NCBI RefSeq assembly: GCF_014529535.1
Contig: NW_023503608.1
Span: forward strand, 2,542,001 to 2,606,000
Direction of reading: 5' to 3'
DNA from: Bradysia coprophila
Lineage: Eukaryota > Arthropoda > Insecta > Diptera > Sciaridae
DNA: 64,000 nt
Position 1 is the first letter of the stretch. Each line of letters begins with the position of its first letter. Below are positions 1-11,261 of the stretch, piece by piece. Below the pieces are notes generated by a model that was not told where the DNA came from, searched no databases, and saw nothing but the letters and a program-made list of their open reading frames with translations. The translations under genes were made by a program, and so were the position numbers.

Positions 1-258
1 GATCGTATTGCGTCGGTTGGCAGGTTTTTTGGCTGTTTTTGATGCCGATTTTTCGTCTTCAGTTGGAAGCTTTGTTACATGCATCGTTTCTCTGCGGGAT
101 GCAGTCTTTTGACCTTCAATTGTCTTCCGAAGCCTGTTCAACAGAACATTACGAGTCGAGTTTGTGACAGGCATACTTCCTAGGCCGACAGCAAGCAAAC
201 GAGATCGTAATTGATCGTTTGTTAGGCTGTTTAAATCGTCTTGCGCGGCTGAAGACAT
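1..258 (-). CDS. LEM-domain protein, N-terminal part (cut by window edge)
   Basis: Read on the minus strand, an ATG at 258-256 opens a frame of 86 codons that runs off the left edge. Residues about 8-45 (starting LNSLTNDQLRSRLLAVGLG and continuing through the TNSTRNVLLNRL segment) match the pattern of the LEM domain: the first helix with L-S/T-x-x-x-L-R, then the P-V/I-T-x-(S/T)-T/S-R loop and a second basic helix. LEM domains bind the chromatin protein BAF, mostly at the inner nuclear membrane (emerin, LAP2, MAN1, and the fly proteins otefin and bocksbeutel). The residues after the domain are basic and rich in K, S and T, as in the nucleoplasmic linker of such proteins. Which LEM protein this is cannot be decided because the transmembrane part lies outside the window. 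The gene is divergent from RRS1, about 2.9 kb away. Confidence 0.8.
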   Translation of the reverse strand, partial: MSSAAQDDLNSLTNDQLRSRLLAVGLGSMPVTNSTRNVLLNRLRKTIEGQKTASRRETMHVTKLPTEDEKSASKTAKKPANRRNTI

Positions 259-1201
259 GTCGTGTATTGGAATTTTCGATTTTAGCCAAGCGACAAAGGA
301 AACCTAACCTAGAAAATGAATTTGACTTTGTGATGAAATCCGATTAATTTAATGTTCGCCAATTAAACGGCAATAACTATTCGTTCCACACGTACTTGGT
401 GTTGTCTCAATAAAGGAATATCAGATTTCCAGACAATAACAAAAAAACGACTATCAATAAACAAACGAATCACTTCGATAACTTCAACGGAAAAATTTCA
501 ACGCACAAATAAATTTTATGAAAACATCGCAGAAAATGAAAGTGAAGGACAAAGTGGAACAGTGTTGCCGGTGTTGCCAAAGAAAATTTTAAACATAGAA
601 GCTGTCAGTTTCGCCTTTGAGAATGTACTAGCGTGTCACTTCTATGATCTTATTTTGAAAATAAATTTTGCGTTTTGTTGTGATCAAAAATACTAATAAA
701 ATCGTTTGGAGAGGCATATACAATGCAATGACAATGTCATTGATACAATGTGAATATTATTCATACCATGCTAGTTAATTGTGTTATTCGTAGAATTGTA
801 TATATTGGCACTTGAGATGCACTGCATTAGCAAAGATAACAGATTGTCATGTCATTTTTTATATATTTTTATCATATCGTGATCTTTGCAAATGATGTTG
901 CCAGATTGTACCTCAAGTGTCAATAGTAAAATTAAAATTTTTGACTGCTCATTAACGCAACTACAAGTCATGTCGAATTTTTATATTTTCACTGAGCCAA
1001 TATTTTTTCAATGAAACCAGGTATATAAGTACATATTGATCGTATGAAACCAGGTGACTAGGTGTAAATACGGCCAAACATGTTTGGTCGAATGTCAAAG
1101 TTTTTTCAAGGCCCTATACTGTTGGAGAGGTAGCGTCCATCGCTATTTCATTATATAAGCAGTGACACCCAATGTCATATCGTCCAAGGCTAATAGACCT
1201 T

Positions 1202-1401
1202 AAGTTGAAAAAAAGACTAGATGGTCTGGGGGGCTGAATTGACAGCTGACAGCTGTAATCGGTTCGCTTTTCATTATTTTCGTTCACTTTCGTTAATTAA
1301 AAAGTTAAAGTGAACGAAAATAGTGAAAAGCGAACCGATTACAGCTGTTAGCTGTCAATTAAGCATCCCAGACCATCTAGTCTTTTCTTTTGTTCGAACT
1401 T
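1202..1401. mobile_element. Palindromic MITE/foldback element, about 200 bp
   Basis: The two halves are reverse complements nearly end to end: the left arm AGACTAGATGGTCTGGG near 1214 returns as CCCAGACCATCTAGTCT near 1366-1382, and the inner arm AAGCGAACCGATTACAGCTG around 1329 mirrors 1251-1270. The arms meet around an AT-rich centre near 1297-1308. The outermost match is AAGTT with S-GAA. No coding capacity. I could not fix a clean target-site duplication. Confidence 0.75.
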
Positions 1402-1677
1402 GCGGGAAGTTTCAAATGAAGTAGAAATTCTTTTGTGTACACGTTTGACAGCTCCCTCAAGTTCTTTTCAAAGTTTAAATCAAAGTTCCTCTTCAAGACA
1501 CTTCCCCGTCATAACGGGATTGGTATTTTCGAATAAAAATAAAACGAAGATATTGTTATGACTACATAGTCTACGTAATGATTCATTGTGTCAGTCAGTT
1601 GGTGAGTGTCACAAAATAGCGGAATTTGTCATATTTGTCATAATCGGAACCAATTTACTCGAAAATGATGTTTCAAT

Positions 1678-1869
1678 TATAGAGTGTTATGATGAAAGAG
1701 AAGAAGATATTTTGACAAGTACCCCAAGGCAAGTTAAAATAAACTGGTCTTCTGTCCTCTCGCTCTCAACGTACCACGTTGAAAGAGAAGCAAATACTTT
1801 GACAAGTACCCCAAGGCAAGTTATAATAGCTAGTCTTCGGTTTTCTCGCTCTGATCATAACAGTCTATA
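1678..1869. repeat. Tandem dimer of a 96-bp inverted-repeat unit
   Basis: Two head-to-tail units share the core TTTGACAAGTACCCCAAGGC, seen near 1714 and 1798. Each unit starts with GAAAGAGAAG and ends with its near complement CTCGCTCT. The whole block is flanked by TATAGAGTGTTATGAT on the left and the inverse of TATAGACTGTTATGAT on the right, so it reads as a short TIR element duplicated in tandem, with a smaller palindrome (CAACGTACCACGTTG) at the unit junction. Confidence 0.65.
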
Positions 1870-2089
1870 GGTCATTGGACGCAGTAGTAGTTTTTTTCAA
1901 AATCAATCAAAATGTAATAGAACGCGCAATACTTTCCATCGTTCAGTATAAAAAGCAAATTTCGTATGTAGAATAATTGTTTTTTGCTTATAAAAATTTC
2001 AATTTGCATATAACGCGGACCTTCTACCACTTATAATTAGAAAATTCAATTTCATTTTGAAATAAATTACTTACTTATTCAAAATAATT

Positions 2090-2256
2090 GCGGCTTGTCA
2101 ACTTTCGGCACCCTGGACTTTACTTAAATAGTCGTGGAATGTCTCCAAATAAATTTCTAAAAATCTAAAATTCAGTTTTGGATTTTTATAATTTTATTTG
2201 GAGGCATTCCTCGACTATTTAAGTAAAATCCAGGGTGCCGAAAGTTGGCAAGCCGC
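2090..2256. mobile_element. MITE, GGCACCCTGGA-type TIR (copy A)
   Basis: Long terminal inverted repeats start GCGGCTTGTCAACTTTCGGC and the right end is their near-perfect complement. The repeats continue inward through CACCCTGGACTTTACTTAAA to about 70 bases per arm. Flanking AATT on both sides (2086-2089 and 2257-2260) may be the target duplication. A diverged copy of the same family lies at 61361-61515. No coding capacity. Confidence 0.75.
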
Positions 2257-2429
2257 AATTAATTTCAATGAGTACCATTTCTTCGAACGAAAGTTGACGT
2301 TTTATACTGAAATGAATGTACGCAAACGTCGCCCTATAGTATGTGAACTGAGTCCATGCCGTATTGATAGACATGTAACCTCCAATTAAACAAGCTTAAA
2401 TTACTTGAAAGTATCATTCCCAATTTTTA

Positions 2430-2920
2430 GATAGATAGATAAAATCTTTATTTAAAGATGTTCTGCTCCTATCGGAGTTGCTATTTACTACACAGAATAA
2501 TGTATCATTTAAAACTTATTGAAAATATTCCGATTGATGTTTTTGGTTCTTCAATCACTTTATTAGTTTAATAGATGGTGATGTAAAATTCGCAATGAAT
2601 CTTTCAGAATTGAAATTAAAATTCCTTCAAAAGTTTGTTTTTGAATTTTGATTTTTGAATGTTTGATGTAAATTCCTCTCGCACCAAAGAATAATCCAAT
2701 CACGTCCCAATGTTTGACATTCGGAAATCGTTCTTTGTATTTCGGTATCGTATTAAGATAATGCTCTCGCTTTTCTGTATTTATTTCTTCTGCTTGTGAT
2801 AATGTTTTTTCCCATCTGATTGTCGGATCAAGAATGTAACCAATTTTTCCGTTTTTTGATATTGCTACGATGTCTGTGAATCTTGAGTGTTTTAAGAAAG
2901 AAAAAGAGTTTTAAAAAAAT
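2430..2920 (-). mobile_element. 3' end of a non-LTR (LINE) retrotransposon, 5'-truncated
   Basis: On the minus strand a frame from about 2914 to the stop at 2565-2563 encodes a C-terminal LINE polyprotein tail with the signatures RFTDIVAIS, GYILDPTIRWE, EEINTEKREHYL and WDVIGLFFGARG. From memory this I-L-D-P-T-I-R-(W/F)-E ... E-V-N-x-E-K ... G-L-x-x-G-A-R-G pattern closes the ORF2 of some arthropod LINEs. It is followed by a short 3' UTR with a hairpin (AGCAACTCCGATAGGAGC) and a TATC tetranucleotide tail at 2431-2441, which marks the 3' terminus. The reverse transcriptase region is absent, so this is a dead 5'-truncated insertion of about 0.5 kb. Confidence 0.75.
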
Positions 2921-3124
2921 ATTGAATTAGTTTAAATTCGAATCTTTACGCTTTTTTCGTTTTCTATTTGTGTGCTGTACTAGATCTACGAAGGAGAAAA
3001 ATCATCGCAACCGGTGACATTTGGTAGTTGAGGTTATGTGTCAATCTTCACGTGTAAAAACATTGTATTCAAGTCACTACAAAATAAAACTCTGGTTTTT
3101 ACATTTTCTACCGCACCACAAACC

Positions 3125-4733
3125 ATGGATATTGTTAAGGAAGTTCTCGAAAAAGAACAGAAAGACTTAGAAAAGTTTAAATCGATTCAAGTGGAAAAAC
3201 ATATTGAATGTAGAACCGATTTGGGTTTATTAATGTGTACAGATCCGAATGAATTGGACGAAAAGGTTTTGAAGTAAGACTGTGTTAAACAAACGAAAAC
3301 TGTGCATTTTGTAACTAATTAATTTGTTGTCTTCAACCAATTAGGTCGGACAAGGAAAAGTATTTGTTGGACTTAACGAGAGACAACGTTCAAATTTTGC
3401 TAAATCAAATTTGGGAATTGGAAACTGACCGTGTCGAAGAGTGTATCGTTGCCAAACTGCCGCCTCCCGCATATATTTTACCTCGTTCACGGAAATGTCC
3501 AGTCGAAAAACAGCTGACCAAATGGGAGAAATTCGCTAAAGAGAAGGGCATCAAGAAGACGAAAAAAGACAAAAAAACATTCGACACCGAGTTGGGCAAA
3601 TGGGTACCGACATATGGATTCAAGCGAGCCCAAGCCGAAAAGGACAAAACCTGGGTGCTGGAAGTGCCTAAGAATGCCGATCCGATGGAAGATCAATTCC
3701 AAAAGAAATTGGACATGCGAAGTGAAAAGGTGGCCAAGAACGAGGTGCAACGAATGAAGAACATTGTGCGTGCGAAAAAAATTGAAGTTCCACGTACCGG
3801 CTATTTGGGACCAGAGGCAGCGTCTGCAACAGAATTACTTACCGCCGCCACGATAGCCAAATCATCGACAGCATCGGTGGGCAAATTCCAGGAGAAACTT
3901 TCAAAAGAAAAAGTCGCTCGTGGCATCGGTGTCAAAGAAGTGAGTCGAATTAATGCCCAGATCTGGATCGGTTATTGAAAACGTCTTGCTTTGTAATTTC
4001 AGCTCATTCCAGGATCGAAGCGTAAGGCCTCGCACGTTACTGAAGTTCCAGAGAATGTTCAAAATCTCGAGTTGATCAACAGCGTTTTGAATAAAAAACC
4101 GAAACTGGACGTGGATAAGGCAATTTCCGTACAGAAACGGGAAGCGAGAGAAGAGTAAGTTTATATGGCGATGTGGTACTCGTAGGATAACTAATGAATC
4201 CACCGACTCTAGAACTAACGATTCGATCAGATCTTATCTGAGCCCGAATTTAAGATTTCAGGTTCAATCTCAACGAACCTGAAGGCGAAATCTGTTACTT
4301 CAGTTTTGGTGAACGGAAGTCGTGTTTCGATTAGCCTCAAAATTTGCTCTACAAATTTTAGGGTATTCTGAAACTGACTTGGATTCACCAGACCTGATCT
4401 GACATAATATATTTCGGTATCATACATGTGGAAACCGATCTGAATTTTGAGTGAGATCTTCTCGGATCAGTTCGATTCCGACCTATTCTCTGAGCTTTAT
4501 ATAGAACCTCACTCCTGTTAATGTCCTCTTGTCGTCGAAAGCCAATTTTTGATTTTGATTTTATTTTCTATTTCAGACGTGAAGCGAACCCTCAACAAAA
4601 GAAAGGCAAAAAGGGCGGTGGTAAGCGAAGTAAGAAAGGCGGTAAAATTCGTTCAGCTAAAAGTAAGAAACCGAAAGCTGGCGGTGGTGAACGTGATCCG
4701 AAAAAGAGAGCCGGCGGACGTAAACGACGCTAA
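3125..4733 (+). CDS. RRS1: Ribosome biogenesis regulatory protein RRS1 homolog
   Basis: Four exons: 3125-3273, 3345-3939, 4003-4154, 4577-4733; every junction is GT-AG and in frame, giving 350 residues. The sequence has the RRS1 family hallmarks: the N-terminal DLGLLMCTDPNEL, the conserved block VAKLPPPAYILPRSRKCPVE, then TKWEKFAKEKGI, a WVPTYGFKRA block and a very basic glycine- and lysine-rich C-terminus. RRS1 is a nucleolar factor that works with Rpf2 to dock the 5S RNP (5S rRNA, uL5, uL18) into the 60S precursor. The start chosen is the ATG at 3125 (context ACCATGG), because the upstream ATG-less extension has no family similarity. An AATAAA at 4826-4831 lies about 93 bases after the stop. 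Part of this 3' end is duplicated at 5912-6034. Confidence 0.93.
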
Positions 4734-4879
4734 ATGCATGCATTATGGAGTCGTTATATACGTTTGTATAATTGAAATTTTTATGGTGGACAAATGTTTG
4801 TAAAAATAAGCGAGTCTTTTAGGTAAATAAAAAAGCGATTACCTTAAGCGTTGGCAGTTTTCTTACTCATACAGTTTCA

Positions 4880-5090
4880 TTGACATCCCGAAAACAGTTC
4901 CATTGACACTACCTCCCCCAACAGTATGCAGTCTCGCGAATCAAACACACATCCCTACCTTTTTCATTATTTTTCTCTGACACCGTATGAACTTTGTGTT
5001 TGCCATAATGGACTTGCAATGGTCGTCGGCAACGACATGAGGGAGTCGTCGGTAATGCTATGTTTACCTGCCTAGAATGATAATCTCGCA
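4880..5090. repeat. Duplicated flank, copy 1 (downstream of RRS1)
   Basis: Shares an extended, diverged match with 7092-7395, including TTGACACTACCTCCC, ATGCAGTCT-GCGAAT, ACACACATCCC and CATTATTTTTCT, and ending near CCATAATGG and GTCGTCG. It directly follows the RRS1 polyadenylation region. This copy lacks the 110-bp MITE that interrupts the second copy. Confidence 0.7.
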
Positions 5091-5911
5091 TTTATTCTGT
5101 AGGACAAATTTGTTTATATCGATGTATCCATGTATCCATGTGAACTACTTCCATTCAACTGTTTGACCAGCTGATCCACGTAAACAAATCATTTTTATCT
5201 ACTCTGGAGTAGAGCTGTGACATCCATAAGTGGACTTATGGATTAACATTTTTATTAAACATTTCTTTTTTAAATTTGGGCTAGAAAACTTTTTGAAGCG
5301 GAAAAGAAGTCACGAAAAAAAAGAAAGAAAGAAATATTGGAAAGAAATATCAAAAGAATTGCCAAAGATTAGAAGGCAAAGATTATTATTTTCAAAAGCC
5401 TCGTTGTCGGAAAAAGCTAGGAACCGTCATCTTACGTATTTCTAGTGACGGCTTTCACGAATGTCAGTCATTTTTACTTCTACTTCTTCAGATATAATCA
5501 ACAACTCTGCATGGAAACACTTTCACTAACTGTCCTACATTTTTAACGAATGCTATTTACTTCGACTCGCAAAACTCTGAGAGTTTACCGAAAAAGCCAA
5601 CATTTTATCTGCAGCAGGTCCACAGATAAACGCAAAATAAACAACCTATATCATTCTACGGCCGACGAGCACATTTTTAGCTTACTACGAGGAAGTGGTG
5701 TACATCCAGCCATTATAACGCACTGAAAAAAACAGTTGAAAATCTTACCTGCAGCAGGTAACTTTGTCTCCAGGTAATCTAGAATAGCTGCTAAATACAG
5801 CTATAGCATTTTTTGTATGAGGCGCTAAGCTTTTGGCATCTCGTCTAAAAGGCTTAATAAATTTCAACATCGTCAATCAACCGGATGCCATCAATTAGGT
5901 TCATTAACATA

Positions 5912-6034
5912 AACGTGATCCGAAAAAGAGGATCTTTAAGATTCTTTAAGATGGACAAATGTTTGACAATAAAAAAGCCATTACCTTAAGCGTTGGCATT
6001 TTTCTTACACAACCTTCGTTCGATTTCATTGACC
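5912..6034 (+). pseudogene. Remnant of RRS1 3' end (partial duplication)
   Basis: The segment repeats pieces of the last RRS1 exon and its 3' UTR in the same order: AACGTGATCCGAAAAAGAG (as at 4690), GGACAAATGTTTG (as at 4788), AATAAAAAAGC-ATTACCTT and AAGCGTTGGCA-TTTTCTTAC (as at 4826-4870), then TTTCATTGAC. Internal stretches including the RRS1 stop codon region are missing. It cannot encode a protein and is a decayed duplicate. Confidence 0.75.
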
Positions 6035-6054
6035 AAAATAGAAAGGAAAGGGAT

Positions 6055-6494
6055 GACTAGCCTATTAGATGTATCATAACCAATAATTGCTTGAAATATG
6101 ATGAAAAATCCATTTTCCATTCAATGTGAAATAGCGCCGAATAAACCGACCTTGGAAGGTCGGTTTATTCGGCGGTACATTTCAGTTGATGGAAAATTGA
6201 TTTTTTTTGTATTTTCAATCATTGACTAGCCTATTAGATGTATCATAACCAATAATTGCTTGAAATATGATGAAAAATCCATTTTCCATTCAATGTGAAA
6301 TAGCGCCGAATAAACCGACCTTGGAAGGTCGGTTTATTCGGCGGTACATTTCAGTTGATGGAAAATTGATTTTTTTTGTATTTTCAATCATTGACTAGCC
6401 TATTAGATGTATCATAACCAATAATTGCTTGAAATATGATGAAAAATCCATTTTCCATTCAATGTGAAATAGCGCCGAATAAACCGACCTTGGA
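6055..6494. repeat. 169-bp tandem repeat with a perfect 38-bp palindrome per unit (2.6 copies)
   Basis: Units begin GACTAGCCTATTAGATG at 6055, 6224 and 6393, so the period is 169. The units look identical by eye. Each contains the perfect palindrome GCCGAATAAACCGACCTT plus its complement, flanked by longer imperfect inverted arms (CATTTTCCATTCAATGTGAAAT against ATTTCAGTTGATGGAAAAT). Each unit is therefore a hairpin-forming MITE-like sequence. The third unit stops at the palindrome centre (6494), after which the sequence is unrelated. Confidence 0.9.
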
Positions 6495-7091
6495 TAAGAG
6501 ACCAAAAGACTTGTCGTTAAGTAAAATCAAATTTTTATTTCTCAAAACATTTTAGGTTTTTCTTCTTTGAATTTTTTTACTTTAATAAAATTCGTCTCTG
6601 GGGAATCATTGTTACAGAACGGTAAGGCACAATAAATGTAATGTGTAACATATGGTTATACAATCGAACTCATGTAAGGGATACAAACGGATGGTATTTT
6701 CTCAGTGTACGAGCAGCCCTGACACAATTGCCGGAATACCCGACTCGACATGTGTTCGTTTGTACGATATTTTACATTGTGTACGCTCTGTGTAAGTTGA
6801 GTTTTCATTGTCTAAAATGGAAATGTTCACTTGATGGTTATCTTTTGTGTGCAATATGCAAATCTACAAAAGGAACGAGACTGATCAGTATAAGGAAGTA
6901 ATGCCATTAAATGCGCGTTCCCAACTTTTATACAAAATTAATTCATCTTCTACGTAAATCAACGTAAATTTGTGCATGGAAAAAGGGACTCGTGCATTTG
7001 TATTGACCAGCGACTATTTTTGAGAAAACAAATTGCAAATTCTTTCCGTTTTTTCCAAAGTTTATGAAAAATGTTAAAAAACTTGGGAAAA

Positions 7092-7395
7092 TGTTTTCCT
7101 GAAAATAGCTCTTGGTATTGACACTACCTCCCTCAACAATATGCAGTCTTGCGAATTGAACACACATCCCGACTTTTTTTCATTATTTTTCTTTGACACT
7201 TTTGGACTTTATCTTTCCCATAATGGGCTAGCAATAGAGTGTTTTACTTCGGACATTTGGCACAGCTTTAGTTGTGGTATGATTGTTTTAGTGTCAAAGT
7301 TAGCACAGTTGATCTGTGGGGCACAATATAACGAAGTAAAATACTCTATGGTCCTCCGCATAAAAAAGTCGTCGATGATACGATGTTAATATAAA
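7092..7395. repeat. Duplicated flank, copy 2, interrupted by a MITE
   Basis: Matches 4880-5090 up to 7234 and again after 7349 (TGGTC then GTCGTCG). The 110-bp TIR element at 7237-7346 splits the match, so the insertion is younger than the duplication. Confidence 0.65.
7237..7346. mobile_element. MITE of 110 bp inserted in a duplicated flank
   Basis: Terminal inverted repeats GAGTGTTTTACTTCG (left) and CGAAGTAAAATACTC (right), with TA on both sides (7235-7236 and 7347-7348) as a likely target duplication, typical of Tc1/mariner-type elements. The paralogous site near 5027 reads GCAATGG without the insert. Confidence 0.75.
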
Positions 7396-8335
7396 TCGCT
7401 GACAATGTTAATACAGCTGGCATGGTAAGCTTACACATTATAATAAATTATTTCGTTTTGTTTCTAAATTTCCAATTTTGAAAAAATTGAGTCTGTCTTT
7501 TTAAAAGTGCGAAAAATGATGTAGCAATTCTAATGCTTTTATCGGTTTATTGCAAATAAAAAGAAATTATTTTGAAAATATATGTGCCCCTGTTAGAATG
7601 TGTGGTGTGTGTTGTGTATATAATGTCCACTACTGTATACCATTAAATAACTTTCTAAAAACGTTTTCAAAATTTCCGTTTCGCATTTTTTTTAGTTTTT
7701 TTTTTCTATTTTTTATAATTGAAAACTTTTATACTTAAAATTTAACTTTGCCAGTGTGGTGCTAACGTTCTTTTATCATTCTGCTTTTTCATTTTGTTTA
7801 AATTTGTAACTCTACGGTGACTCGTTAACATATTCTACGAACATTTTCTTTTTTGGTTAATTAATTATATTTCTCACTAGTTTAATTTTCATTTTATTCA
7901 ATTTTGGTCAAAATTCCGTGTTAAAACGCAGTTCGGTTAAAATGTATAAATTTAATTGAAATTCGGCACAATCTGAGAATTGTAGAGTAAAATTGTTGGG
8001 CTTTTCATTCTAATGTATGAGTGTGGATGCATTTTATATTTATATGTAACAGTTCAAGTCGTCAAATGACACTACAAGATGAACGATAAATATTCATACC
8101 TCCCTGCCGAAAAAAAAAAGTTTTGAAATGTCGGTATACTTTTACCATTTTCACTGTGTTGTCGCCTCTTAAAGTTTTGCTAATGTTGTAAGGTAATGGC
8201 AATGTCAATCACCTACGAAGGTTGAGGACTTATATTACTCATGCTCTTAATACTTTACCATTTGCTACCATTACAATTTCTACTATTTTCAACTGAAAGA
8301 AAAGTAAAACATTTTAAAGACTGTCAGGTAAAATC

Positions 8336-8445
8336 GAGCGGGAAACTATGCGAGCAAAATACTGGGACAGTTGGTATTTGCTATTGGTGACGAAAATCTG
8401 CGCCAATAGAAGCGACAAGATTTGCTCACGTAGTTTTTCCTTCGG
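8336..8445. mobile_element. MITE, GGGAAACTA-type TIR (copy A)
   Basis: Left end GAGCGGGAAACTATGCGAGC with an approximate inverse at the right end, TTTGCTCACGTAGTTTTTCC. A second, rearranged member of the same family is at 62011-62133, where ACTGGGACAG also recurs in inverted orientation. Non-coding. Confidence 0.6.
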
Positions 8446-9682
8446 GCAAAAGTGATTTTTCCTCAGTAAACGAATTGGTAATTAACGGCAATTGATTTCA
8501 TATCAGCACTAGTCTGATATCAACGAAAGCCATATTAAAAAAATGAAAATTGAATATACGTAGTCTCCCTGTCTCAAATCTACGTCTTTCGAACTTTTGA
8601 GACTTTCATTTCCACCCCGTATGGACCTGAACACAGAGAACCAAGTTCCTAAAAAAACTTTCTTCTTTTCTTGTTGTTTTCGAAAAACGTCGTGTTGAGA
8701 AAGACCAGCCAAGCATGAAAACAGATAAATTTTGTATATGCCAGGACCGATACTGGGACAATTTAGTTTGATTTCAACGAATGGGAAGTAGGAGCAAGGT
8801 TATTCAGTTTCAGTTCAGTTGAAAATAAAACGGGAATGTGATTTTCCACTAACTTTCACTACTATAATCGCTACTATAAACCAATAGTACGAGGTGCAGG
8901 AGAATCCTGCTCAGTTTCTCTACCATCTCAGCGGTCTATTATGGTACAGAAAACATTTTTTTAAAGCTTCGATTGTAGATATGAAAAGACATTACCATTC
9001 AGATAGGCTAGCATTTGACTTGAATCGATTTTGGAATTTAATTTCCTGCAGACAAATTTATTCACCAAAGTTGATTGGTTTCTATTAAAACTCTTGACGT
9101 CAATCGTTCCATTCATTTTTGTGAATCATGAATCGATTGATCTCTTAGGCCTCGTTGTAGGCATTGATTAACAGTTTCTGTTGTTGTTTCTTATTAAATT
9201 AAAATAATAAAAAGAAAATTTCTAAAATATTTCCATTTTAATTTGTAATTTCGATGGTAACAAGTGTATATGTGACTGTCTAAAGCTTAGATTTGAAATT
9301 CTAAAATAATTTTTTTTCTCACTTATACACAATACACGTGCGTGTTGTTTATCAATGTAATAATAATAATAAAATAAAAATTTAAATGCCTTGTTGAGAA
9401 GCACCGACTACCGTCTAAAAATATATTAAATTCTTATCGTCTACATTTTATATATTTACTCGTTTTTCTACAATAATAATTAAAATCATAAATTTTCTTT
9501 GTTGTATATCTCATTTCTCTGTTCTCAATTTTATCTTAAAAAAAAAACAAAAAATTTAATTTAGGAATTGAGTTGGATAGGAAGAGTGTGTCAATCATTG
9601 ATTATTATTCATTAATTGATTACAAGTAAGACTAGGAGACTAAGAGTAAACATTTCAATACCTCTCTACTCGGCGGATCGAA

Positions 9683-10150
9683 GCCAATGCCATATATTGT
9701 TACGCTATCTTAGACTAGGAATGTTTGTTCTGGAACCTTTGTTTAGTATCGTAGAGACGTACCAAAATAAAGGTATTGTAATAGACAGTTAACACACAAG
9801 AAATTGTGCGTCGCTAACTGACCCTAGCCGCAACGACGTACGCGAAAATATTCGCCACAAATGTCAAATTTTTTGTTGATGGCAATCCTTAATTCCATTC
9901 ATAAAATCAGATGAGCTGTCAACATCGCATTGATCCGATTTGTAGTGTAATGTTAAACACTGGAAAACGAGGCTTAATTGTCCATCTTACTGTGACGTTC
10001 GTAATTTCGCGTAACCTTCAACCTTGACTGACATGATATAAACTAGACCTGTTTTTGTAAGGTCCGCGTCCTATCTGTTAAAAACAATAGTCTAGGAACC
10101 CATATCTCTAGTCCTAGTTAGTGTAACGATACATGGCATAGGTTTCAATT
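9683..10150. repeat. Widely spaced inverted repeat, possible decayed DNA element
   Basis: CAATGCCATATATTGTTACG with CTATCTTAGACTAGGA at 9683-9722 is mirrored by TCCTAGTTAGTGTAACG and ATACATGGCATAGG at 10108-10150. The roughly 385 bp between the arms shows no frame I can interpret. The arms differ at several positions, which suggests age. Confidence 0.45.
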
Positions 10151-11068
10151 TGGAGTACGATGATGTAAACGTTTTTGCGCTCTCAGTCTGAAGAGGAAAT
10201 AAATTAATAGAGAAAGGAAAGTTCAACAAATCACCGATGTAAGGAATTTTAAAAGGTTTGCAAGACGAGCAAGGATAAAATAAATAAAAGTAAAGGAGGA
10301 AAAGGAACATTTTCTTTCTGACTTGCTGGTTACAAATGTTACATTTCAATATACACGCGCTTGTCAAGACAATCTTTAAAAAAAGAAAGAAAAATTAATT
10401 TCTAGTGAAGGCAATCGCCCATCAAAGACTGTTTTTACTTTATTTGTATTATACACACTAACCAACTGTGTACTGTCTATACTAATATTACAGTTTGCAA
10501 TAATTTTTTCATTCATCCATCTTTAAAATATTTGTTTTTTGTATTTTCATTAATCATTTTTTCTCATTTAAATAAATTAAAAAAGAATTTCGGTTGTAAA
10601 ACTTATTCAAACTGGCACTTGAAATTGCATTTTATTGCAAATGAACGATGCTTTCCATTAGAAATGGCCAGTGTTTTCTGGTTTGATTAAATTGGTTGTT
10701 TTTTTTTAACAGGAGGTATTTTTACATTCAAAGTTTAAATAGAAATTTATACAATAGTTTGATGTGGACATTCTCCATAATTCTACAACAGTAAACAATT
10801 TACAAATAGATAATGTTAAGACTTACATATTAATTTTTTGGTGACACCGTGATCAGTTTGTGTGGCGTAACAGGTGATATCTGGAATCAATTACAAAAAA
10901 AATGTTTTTTTTAGTAAATAAAGAGTCTGAATTCTTATCGATTAATTTTTCCAACCCCTTCTTTTAATTGACTGTTGAAAAAGACCCAGTTGGTGGGGCT
11001 GAACTGTCCTTTTAGATATACTTTTAACTCTTTTCATACCTAGGATCCGAATATGAAAAATATTATTC

Positions 11069-11155
11069 GTACCACGGACTAAAAGTCTTTGTTAGCGTAT
11101 ACGATTCCAGGCCTCGCCTTCAGACACGCTAAAGGAGACTTTTAGTCCCAGGTAC
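11069..11155. mobile_element. MITE of 87 bp
   Basis: Terminal inverted repeats of about 28 bp: GTACCACGGACTAAAAGTCT on the left against the complement of GTACCTGGGACTAAAAGTCT on the right. Short spacer. No coding capacity. Confidence 0.65.
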
Positions 11156-11261
11156 GACATATAGTACTTCTACCTTTTTGTCATTATTTATGTGACTTAA
11201 AATGAGGAAAGCGGAGGGGAAAAAGCACTGGAAAGTCATAGCCCATGGCCGAAACAGGTCA

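Larger units (their letters stand above)
259..3124. other. Intergenic region between the LEM gene and RRS1
   Basis: No convincing gene. It holds an imperfect palindromic element (1202-1401), a tandem inverted-repeat dimer (1678-1869), a TIR element (2090-2256) and a 5'-truncated LINE tail (2430-2920), listed separately. The 94-codon open frame at 1586-1870 is formed largely by the tandem dimer and is not credible as a gene. Confidence 0.7.

Noticed and set aside
1586-1870. 94-codon frame with an internal repeat
   Set aside because: The repeated peptide is the translation of the tandem inverted-repeat dimer, not a protein repeat.
6641-6901. 86-codon frame as a possible small gene
   Set aside because: No signal peptide, motif, splice or polyadenylation support, and it lies in an inserted stretch between duplicated flanks.
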